Shown: positions 58,296 through 64,000 of the stretch, piece after piece
How the letters are laid out: each line of letters starts with the position of its first letter
Numbering within the stretch: the first letter of the stretch is position 1
NCBI RefSeq assembly: GCF_014203735.1
Contig: NZ_JACHJQ010000012.1
Location: 124,001 to 188,000, forward strand
Direction: 5' to 3'
Length of the DNA stretch: 64,000 bases
Source: Actinophytocola algeriensis
GTDB taxonomy: Bacteria > Actinomycetota > Actinomycetes > Mycobacteriales > Pseudonocardiaceae
Made by a program: the position numbers and the translations under genes
The notes under the pieces: model-generated
What the model saw: the letters and a program-made list of their open reading frames with translations, nothing else
Database searches by the model: none
What the model was told of the DNA's origin: nothing

Positions 58296-59564
58296 TCACG
58301 TCCGGTCCGGCAAGGGACGGGCGTGCCCGTCGAGGTCGTGCCGTGCGTGTCCGTCATCCGCAGGCCGGAGGGAAGGTGGTTGCCGGGCCCCCGGGCGGTG
58401 CCGGAATGGGACGGGGGCACCGTCCGTCACGAACAGCCGGCGCCCGGCGGACTCCGGCCGCACGTTCGGGCCTGCGCCGGCCGTTGCACCACGTCGGTGC
58501 GTGGCGGCCCGGATCGCGTCCTCGTCGATCCGGATGCCGATGCCTGCCGCGTCGCCGAGGACGAACTCGCCTGCCTCGACGTGCACGTCGATGGCCACGC
58601 CGTGTGGTGCGGTGAGGTCCTGCAGTTCGCTGACGAGGTGGTTCGGTATCGAGGTGGCGGCGTGCAGCAGGCCGACGGGGGTGTTGCCGACCGGGCTGAC
58701 CGGCAGGTCGTGCGCGTTGGCCAGCGTGGCGACCCGCAGGAAGTGGGTGATGCCCCAGACCGCGCTCGTCTGGACGATGTCGATCGCGCCCGCGGTGAGC
58801 AGGGGCCGGAACTGTTCGAGGCCGGAGAGGTTTTCCCCACTGGCCACGGAGGCCCGGATGCCTCTGCCGACGACGGCCATCCCTTCGACGTCCCAGCGCC
58901 GGACCGGTTCCTCGACCCAGGTGAGGTCGATGGCGCGCTCGAGCTCGCACACGTGGCGAACGGCCTGCTTGCGCGACCACGCCTCGTTCGCGTCGAGCAT
59001 CAGCGCGGGTCGCGGCCCGCGCGCGGCGTCGGCCAGGATGTCGCGCACCAGGGTCAGCCTGCGCCGGTCCTGCTCGACGTCCAGGCCGCCCTTGAGCTTG
59101 GCGGCGCGCAGCCCGTGCGCCGCGTAGTCCTGGTACACCGCCACGAGCTCGTCGTCGGTGAGGCCGATGTCCAGGCCGGACGCGTACGCGGGCACCCGCC
59201 GGTCGCGACCGCCCAGCAGCCGCCACAGCGGTTCCCCGGCGGCCTGGGCCTTGATGTCCCACAGCGCCGTGTCGAACGCGCCGATGGTGCCGAACACCGC
59301 GCCGGTGTGACCGGCCTTGAACGTCTGCCGCAGCATGCGGTCGTAGAGTGCCGTGACCGCGCGCGGGTCCTCGCCGTCGATGGCGGCGAAGACCGTCCCG
59401 GCGTCGGCGTGCGGCCCGAGACCGACGCCGGTGATCCCCTCGTCGGTCTCCACCAGGACGATCGGCACGGGAACGACCCCGTCGGCGAAGACGCCGTTGG
59501 CGTCACCGACCGGTCGCCCCCACTCCTGGACCGTGTCGAGGGTTCGGTACCCGGTGATCCGCAT
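58296..59564 (-). CDS. Enolase-superfamily sugar-acid dehydratase-like enzyme
   Basis: 422 residues of the mandelate racemase/muconate lactonizing group. Seen are the K-x-K pair K156 and K158 (AAKLKGG), metal ligands D191 (MLDANEAW), E218 (WVEEPV) and E244 (ASGENL), then DIVQTSAVWGITHFLRVA. The position normally held by a His in the mandelate racemase subgroup reads PVGNTP, so the exact subgroup is unclear. The C-terminal tail past about 370 is Arg/Pro-rich and unlike the family, as if the original end was lost and reading continues to the first stop near the inverted-repeat element. It follows the sugar permease by 2 bp, so it probably dehydrates an aldonic acid made from the imported sugar. 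Confidence 0.83.
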   Translation of the reverse strand: MRITGYRTLDTVQEWGRPVGDANGVFADGVVPVPIVLVETDEGITGVGLGPHADAGTVFAAIDGEDPRAVTALYDRMLRQTFKAGHTGAVFGTIGAFDTALWDIKAQAAGEPLWRLLGGRDRRVPAYASGLDIGLTDDELVAVYQDYAAHGLRAAKLKGGLDVEQDRRRLTLVRDILADAARGPRPALMLDANEAWSRKQAVRHVCELERAIDLTWVEEPVRRWDVEGMAVVGRGIRASVASGENLSGLEQFRPLLTAGAIDIVQTSAVWGITHFLRVATLANAHDLPVSPVGNTPVGLLHAATSIPNHLVSELQDLTAPHGVAIDVHVEAGEFVLGDAAGIGIRIDEDAIRAATHRRGATAGAGPNVRPESAGRRLFVTDGAPVPFRHRPGARQPPSLRPADDGHARHDLDGHARPLPDRT

Positions 59565-59566
59565 GG

Positions 59567-60394
59567 TCAGCCCTTCGTCGAACCGGCGGTGACGCCTTCT
59601 GCGATGTGGCGCTGGAAGAAGAGGTAGATCATCAGCACGGGCACGGCGGCGATCAGGACGCCTGCGGCGAACGTCGGGATGTCGTCCGAGTACTGCCCGC
59701 GGAGCGAGGTGACCCCGACCATCAGGGTGCGGTTCCGCGCCGACGGCATCATCAGCAGGGCGATGAGCACGTCGTTCCAGCAGAACAGCGCGTTCAGGAT
59801 GCCGACCGAGATCAGTGCCGGGGTGCCGAGCGGCAGCATGATCCGCCGGTAGACGCCGAACAGGGTGTTGCCGTCGATCCTGGCCGCGTCGACGATCTCG
59901 GTCGGGACGTGCGCGTAGTAGCTCGCCATCAGGAAGATCGTGAACGGGAGGAACTGCGCGACGTAGGCGAGGACCAGCCCGGGATGGGTGTCGATCAGAC
60001 CGAGGGTGGTCATCGTCCTGGCGAGCGGCACCATGATGACCTGGAACGGGACGAACAGCGCCGCGAGGCAGCCGAGGAAGAGCACCCGGGAGCCACGGAA
60101 CCGCAGTCTGCCCAGTGCGAAGCCCGCCATCGAACCGATCACCAGCAGCAGTGCGACCGCGCATGTCACGACGATGAGCGAGTTGGCGAAGTAGCGCGCC
60201 ATCCCGACGCTGTGCCACGCCGTGGCGAGGTTGTCCAACCGGGGGGAGCCGGCGGGGGAGAGGCGGTCGAGGACGTACTCGTGCCGCGTCTTCAGCGCCA
60301 CGTTCGTGGTGAACACCAGCGGGTAGATCGTGGCCACCGCGAGCGCCGCCATCGGAACGGCGACCACCCACCTGCTCACCCTGGACACGGACAT
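59567..60394 (-). CDS. CUT1 sugar ABC permease (MalG-like)
   Basis: 275 residues with six membrane segments. The EAA loop appears as VDAARIDGNTLFGVYRRIMLP near 185-205, and FVPFQVIMVPLARTMTTLGL is characteristic of MalG-type permeases. Its ATG overlaps the other permease stop by one base (TGATG). No ATPase gene is close; actinomycetes commonly energise such systems with a shared MsiK-type ATPase encoded elsewhere. Confidence 0.92.
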   Translation of the reverse strand: MSVSRVSRWVVAVPMAALAVATIYPLVFTTNVALKTRHEYVLDRLSPAGSPRLDNLATAWHSVGMARYFANSLIVVTCAVALLLVIGSMAGFALGRLRFRGSRVLFLGCLAALFVPFQVIMVPLARTMTTLGLIDTHPGLVLAYVAQFLPFTIFLMASYYAHVPTEIVDAARIDGNTLFGVYRRIMLPLGTPALISVGILNALFCWNDVLIALLMMPSARNRTLMVGVTSLRGQYSDDIPTFAAGVLIAAVPVLMIYLFFQRHIAEGVTAGSTKG

Positions 60395-61266
60395 CAGTCC
60401 GCCCTGCCGGACCGGCGGAGCACGCTGATCTGCAGCAGTCCCACCACCACCATGACGAGAAAGAGGACGGTGGACGCGGCCGAGGCGAGTGCCGGCCGGT
60501 TCATCTGGCCCTGCTGGATCCAGATGTAGTACTCCGGCAGGTAGGTCGTGCCGCCCGGGCCGCCGCCGGTCATCACGTAGAGCAGCCCGAACATCGACGT
60601 CAGCATCCCGATCATCGTGGTCACGACGACGAACTGGATGGTGCGGGACAGGCCTGGGACGATCACGTGCCAGATCACCCTCGGCAGGGACGCGCCGTCG
60701 ATCCGCGCGGCGTCCAGCAGCGAGGAGTCCAGGGTGGCGAACCCGGCGAGGAACACCACCAGCGCCATCCCGAAGGTCGCCCACACGTGGACACCGACGA
60801 CCGCGTAGATCGCGACGTCCGGGTCGCCGAGCCAGTCGACCGGGCCGAGGCCGACGGTGCCGAGAACGGCGTTGACGGGACCGTCGAAGGCCAGCAGCAG
60901 GTTGAAGACCGCACCGACGATCACCGGTGACAGCACGGCGGGGAAGAAGTAGGCGCCGCGGAAGAACCGGTGGCCCGGTACGCGCAGGTAGATGAACGTC
61001 GCGAGCAGCCCGGGGATGGCGACCGCCACCGGGAGCAACAGCACCAGCAGCCCCACGTTGCGCAGCGCGCCGAGGAAGAGCGGGTCGCCGAAGAGGACCG
61101 CGTAGTTGTCCAGGCCGACGGCGGTTCCGTCGCGTTCCCCGTCTCCGGTGAAGGAGAAGTTGACGCCGAGCACGAGTGGGTACAGCCGCAACACGACGAT
61201 GATCAGCACGGCGGGAGCGACCAGTGCGTACGGCGCCAGGCGTTCCGCGGTCGTGCGGCGGAACAC
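60394..61266 (-). CDS. CUT1 sugar ABC permease (MalF-like)
   Basis: 290 residues with six membrane segments (first: APYALVAPAVLIIVVLRLYP). The EAA loop is LDAARIDGASLPRVIWHVIVP near 180-200 and MTGGGPGGTTYLPEYYIW is typical of sugar permeases near the C-terminus. It lies 4 bp after the binding-protein gene and forms the heterodimer with the MalG-like subunit. Confidence 0.92.
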   Translation of the reverse strand: MFRRTTAERLAPYALVAPAVLIIVVLRLYPLVLGVNFSFTGDGERDGTAVGLDNYAVLFGDPLFLGALRNVGLLVLLLPVAVAIPGLLATFIYLRVPGHRFFRGAYFFPAVLSPVIVGAVFNLLLAFDGPVNAVLGTVGLGPVDWLGDPDVAIYAVVGVHVWATFGMALVVFLAGFATLDSSLLDAARIDGASLPRVIWHVIVPGLSRTIQFVVVTTMIGMLTSMFGLLYVMTGGGPGGTTYLPEYYIWIQQGQMNRPALASAASTVLFLVMVVVGLLQISVLRRSGRAD

Positions 61267-61270
61267 CCGC

Positions 61271-62536
61271 TCAGCCCTCCCGGTCCGAGGCGGCCAGTTG
61301 TCTCAGCGCCTCGTCGACGGTGACCGAGCCGCTGAGCAGCTGCTGGGACAGCCGGCCCATCAGGTCGAGGGTCTGCGAGGACAGTGCCACGTGCAGGGCC
61401 GGTTTCCCGGTCTCGATCCCGGCGACGATCTCGGTGACGGCCGGGCCCGCCTTCGACACGTCGATGGTGGTGTCGGCGGCGATCGCGCCCGCGTCGGCGT
61501 GGAACACCGCCAGCGCGTCCCGTGCGGTCAGCGAGCGGACCAGGTCGGCGGCGAGTGCGGGATCAGCGGTCCACCTGGCGACCGCGTACCCGATGCCACC
61601 GTCGTAGGGCAGGCTCGGTGTCGCCCCTGGAGTGATGACCGGTGCCCGCATCACCCCGATGTCGCCGGGGTCGAGGAACTCGCCGAAGTCCTTCCAGTGC
61701 CCGACGTCCGACATCAGCCCGATGACGTGGGCGGCCTTGCCGGAGGAGAAGAGGGCGAAGGAGTCGTTGAACATCGCCGTCGAGTTGGCCGCATCGTTGT
61801 TGAGGCCCGCGCCGTCGGTCTCCGTCCACAGCTCGAAGATCCGCTGCACGTCCGGGGAGGTCCAGTCCCGCTTGCCTGCGATCCAGTCGTCGTACTCCTG
61901 GCCGGTGAGCGCGCCGGAACCCAGGCCGGACAGGAAGAACTGGATGCCGATGCCCTCCTTGTTGCCGAGCGCCAGGCACTTCGTGCCGGTCTTGGCCATG
62001 ATCGTGGCGCACCCGCCGACGAAGTCGCTCCAGGTCGCCGGCGGACTGTCCGGATCGAGGCCCGCTCGTTCGTACAGCTTCCTGTTGTAGTAGATCGGGT
62101 GGCCCTGCAACGTGACCGGCGCGGCGTAGGTCCTGCCGTCCTTGCTGAACGCGTCCCAGCCCACGAGCCGGTCCCGGTCCTCGGCGACGTGGGAGTCCAG
62201 CGGCACGAGGGCGTCGACCCGGTCGCGGAGCTGGCCGCCGCCGTTGAACAGCATGACGTCCGGGCCTTTGCCTGCCTGGATGGCCGCGCCGAGCAGGGTG
62301 TAGTACTGGTCGAACGGCTGGGCCACGAACTCGACGGTGATGTCCGGGTGCTTCTCCGCGAAGTCGGCCTTCGCCGCCTCGACGTAGGCGGCCGCGGCGT
62401 CGTCCCCCGACTTCCAGTCCCAGACCACCAGCGAGTCGGCGCCGCCACCGGACGACGATCCCGGTCCCGAGGCACTGCCGCACCCCGCCAACGTCAGTGC
62501 CGAGGCCAGGACGACCGTCCACAGTGCTCGCCTCAT
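61271..62536 (-). CDS. CUT1 sugar-binding lipoprotein
   Basis: 421 residues. Lipobox LAGC (Cys near 19) after a short signal, then a Gly/Ser linker and a family-1 solute-binding fold: VVWDWKSGDDAAAAYVEAA, DVMLFNGGGQLRD, YAAPVTLQGHPIYYNRKLYE and FALFSSGKAAHVIGLMSDVG. Its ATG overlaps the stop of the beta-helix/lectin gene (ATGA), an unusual direct coupling of a surface enzyme to a binding protein, which suggests the enzyme makes the transported sugar. Confidence 0.9.
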   Translation of the reverse strand: MRRALWTVVLASALTLAGCGSASGPGSSSGGGADSLVVWDWKSGDDAAAAYVEAAKADFAEKHPDITVEFVAQPFDQYYTLLGAAIQAGKGPDVMLFNGGGQLRDRVDALVPLDSHVAEDRDRLVGWDAFSKDGRTYAAPVTLQGHPIYYNRKLYERAGLDPDSPPATWSDFVGGCATIMAKTGTKCLALGNKEGIGIQFFLSGLGSGALTGQEYDDWIAGKRDWTSPDVQRIFELWTETDGAGLNNDAANSTAMFNDSFALFSSGKAAHVIGLMSDVGHWKDFGEFLDPGDIGVMRAPVITPGATPSLPYDGGIGYAVARWTADPALAADLVRSLTARDALAVFHADAGAIAADTTIDVSKAGPAVTEIVAGIETGKPALHVALSSQTLDLMGRLSQQLLSGSVTVDEALRQLAASDREG

Positions 62537-64000
62537 CGCAGGCTCCACTGCTGGTTCGCCCCGCCGTGGCACGACCAGAGGTGAACGAGAGTGCCGTTCG
62601 CGGTCCCGTTGCCGCTCGCGTCGAGGCACAGCCCGGACTGCACGCCCGTGACCGTCCCGTTGGCGTTGAGGTTCCACTGCTGGTTCGTGCCACCGTGGCA
62701 GTCCCAGATGATCGCCGCGGTGCCGTTGGCGGTGCCCTGCCCGGACGCGTCGAGACACTTGTTGCCGTACACGACGAGCTGCTTGGCGGCGGTGTAGGTC
62801 CACCGCTGGCCTGCGGTGCCGTTGCAGTCCCACAGCCGCGTCCCGGCGCCGTTGGCCGTGCTCCCCCCGTTGACCTCGGCACAGCGACCCGACTGGGCAC
62901 CCACGATCGTGCCCGCTTGGGGGTCAGCGCCGCCGTCGGGCCCGGCGTTCGCCATCACGGCCTGGGCACCGGACGGCCAGTTCCCGCCGGTGACCGTCAC
63001 GTTGCTGTGGACGACGTTGCCGCGGTCGCCGTTGGTCACGTTGGTGCTGCCGTTGGTCGACCAGTTGCCGGTGACCGTCCAGTTGCCCATGTTCTCGCCA
63101 CCCCAGTAGTTGGCGGTGGCCCAGGTGCCGGTGGCGGAGAAGACGTTGCCGGTGGCGGAGTAGTACCGCGAGCCCTCGTCGAAGTAGACGCCGAAGTAGC
63201 CGCCTGTCCGCAGGCAGTAGTTGCCGCTGATCACCGCGCTCGGGTTCCACCCCAGCGTGTAGATGCAGCCGCCGTCGTTCATCTGCTGCATGACGTCGTG
63301 GATGTAGTTGCCGACGAGCCGGTTGCCGGACGCGGTGGTGGGTGTGGAGTACCGCGGCTGGTAGTCGTACAGGCCGCGGCCCGCGTAGTGGTCGCTGCCG
63401 CCCGCGTCGTTGCTGCCCCAGCCGTAGCCGATCGACATGCCGGAGTACGGCATGTTGTAGACCTCGTTGTGGGACACGTCGGTCGTCGTGACGTAGGTGG
63501 TCAGTACCGAGACGTTGCCCCGGTACTCCACGCCGAGGTCGTGGATGCGGTTGTCGCTGATGGTGATGTTCCGGTTGACCATCCGCTGGTCGCCGGGGTG
63601 GTGCGCGTCCGCGCGGACGCCGCCGACCACGACGCCGCCCGCGGAGCTGCGGGCGATCTCGGAGCCGGTGACCGTGATGTCGCTTGCCCCGAGGCCGACC
63701 CCGCTGGCGTGGGCGTTGGCGTCGTTGCCGATGCCGATGGCCGTCTGTCCCAGGTTGACGAACGCGGAGTCGCCGAAGGTGATGCCGCGCGCGGCGGAGA
63801 CCTGCACGGCGGCGGGCATCTGGTACCAGTGCGGCCGGGCCGCCTCGAACTGCCGGCAGCCGTTCTGGCACGACGTCAGCCGGTCGGCTGGCCAGTTCCA
63901 GTTGCCCGCGAGGTAGGCGCCGGTCTGCTGGTCCGCGTACCCCTGGTTGCTGCTGGGGCCGAGCCAGCTCGTGCCGGTGAAGGTGATCCCGCTGAACTCG
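62533..64000 (-). CDS. Right-handed beta-helix glycosidase-like protein with ricin-B lectin (N-terminus beyond window)
   Basis: At least 488 residues, with the start outside the right edge. The visible part is a right-handed parallel beta-helix with many short N-x-I/V-x-x-N turns (ITVTGSEIARSSAGG, NITISDNRIHDLGVEYRG, VSHNEVYNMPYSGMSIGYGW, MNDGGCIYTLGW). It resembles GH141-like or related polysaccharide-acting enzymes; the Glu/Asp-Asp residues in MNDGGCIY and YFDEGSRYY are where catalytic residues of such enzymes could be. The last about 130 residues are a ricin-B trefoil with three QxW units (GQRWTY, NQQWNL, NQQWSL). It is the upstream gene of the sugar transporter operon, so a role in releasing an imported plant-wall sugar is likely. 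Confidence 0.82.
   Translation of the reverse strand, partial: EFSGITFTGTSWLGPSSNQGYADQQTGAYLAGNWNWPADRLTSCQNGCRQFEAARPHWYQMPAAVQVSAARGITFGDSAFVNLGQTAIGIGNDANAHASGVGLGASDITVTGSEIARSSAGGVVVGGVRADAHHPGDQRMVNRNITISDNRIHDLGVEYRGNVSVLTTYVTTTDVSHNEVYNMPYSGMSIGYGWGSNDAGGSDHYAGRGLYDYQPRYSTPTTASGNRLVGNYIHDVMQQMNDGGCIYTLGWNPSAVISGNYCLRTGGYFGVYFDEGSRYYSATGNVFSATGTWATANYWGGENMGNWTVTGNWSTNGSTNVTNGDRGNVVHSNVTVTGGNWPSGAQAVMANAGPDGGADPQAGTIVGAQSGRCAEVNGGSTANGAGTRLWDCNGTAGQRWTYTAAKQLVVYGNKCLDASGQGTANGTAAIIWDCHGGTNQQWNLNANGTVTGVQSGLCLDASGNGTANGTLVHLWSCHGGANQQWSLR

Overview
The window is about 71% GC with strongly GC-biased third codon positions, many GTG starts and dense 4-nt stop/start overlaps. Together with the protein families present (LAL-type LuxR regulator, MEDS/STAS partner switch, Tat-exported lectin-bearing glycosidases, CUT1 sugar transporter lacking its own ATPase), this fits an aerobic soil actinomycete, probably of the Pseudonocardiales (Lentzea, Saccharothrix or Amycolatopsis type). 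No rRNA, tRNA, CRISPR array, prophage or intact insertion sequence was seen.

Layout. 1-8.4 kb (minus strand): a tightly coupled operon WGR/DUF4132 - MoxR ATPase - DUF5682 - VWA - SWIM, the same set as the E. coli yehI/yehL-M-P-Q genes. 8.7-10.2 kb: an inverted-repeat element, a CsbD-like stress protein and an aldo/keto reductase with a MerR-type promoter. 10.4-19.2 kb: a highly reducing type I PKS with fungal-like domain order (KS-AT-DH-MT-ER-KR-ACP, no thioesterase) overlapped by an aldehyde dehydrogenase-family gene. 19.4-24 kb: a Tat-type exported protein, a TetR-controlled MacB-like exporter and an orphan TctC-type lipoprotein. 24.2-26.2 kb: two tandem paralogues with PG-binding domains on both sides of an HExxH core. 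26.4-30.5 kb: an HxlR/MFS divergent pair, an SDR remnant and a secreted gamma-glutamyltransferase.

30.8-39.2 kb holds the most unusual locus: a fused molybdenum hydroxylase followed, with a 4-nt overlap, by a 1,299-residue protein joining a DyP-type haem peroxidase-like domain to a complete glycyl-radical-enzyme domain. 39.4-46.6 kb: a small exported repeat protein, a LAL regulator, a methyltransferase, an alpha/beta hydrolase-glycosyltransferase fusion and a broken beta-helix gene. 46.7-50.7 kb: a MEDS-HATPase/STAS switch and a polar amino-acid ABC transporter. 51-52.8 kb: an SdrD-B-like secreted protein and a glycosyltransferase remnant.

53-64 kb is a plant-polysaccharide island: GH43 and GH127 enzymes with ricin-type lectin modules on the plus strand. 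Facing them is a minus-strand operon of a beta-helix/lectin protein (cut by the window end), a CUT1 binding protein, two permeases and an enolase-superfamily sugar-acid dehydratase. The enzymes would release arabinose-type sugars outside the cell, the transporter would import them, and the enolase-family enzyme would act on an acid-sugar intermediate. Five of the convergent gene junctions carry strong inverted repeats that probably serve as bidirectional terminators; some look like small transposon-derived elements.
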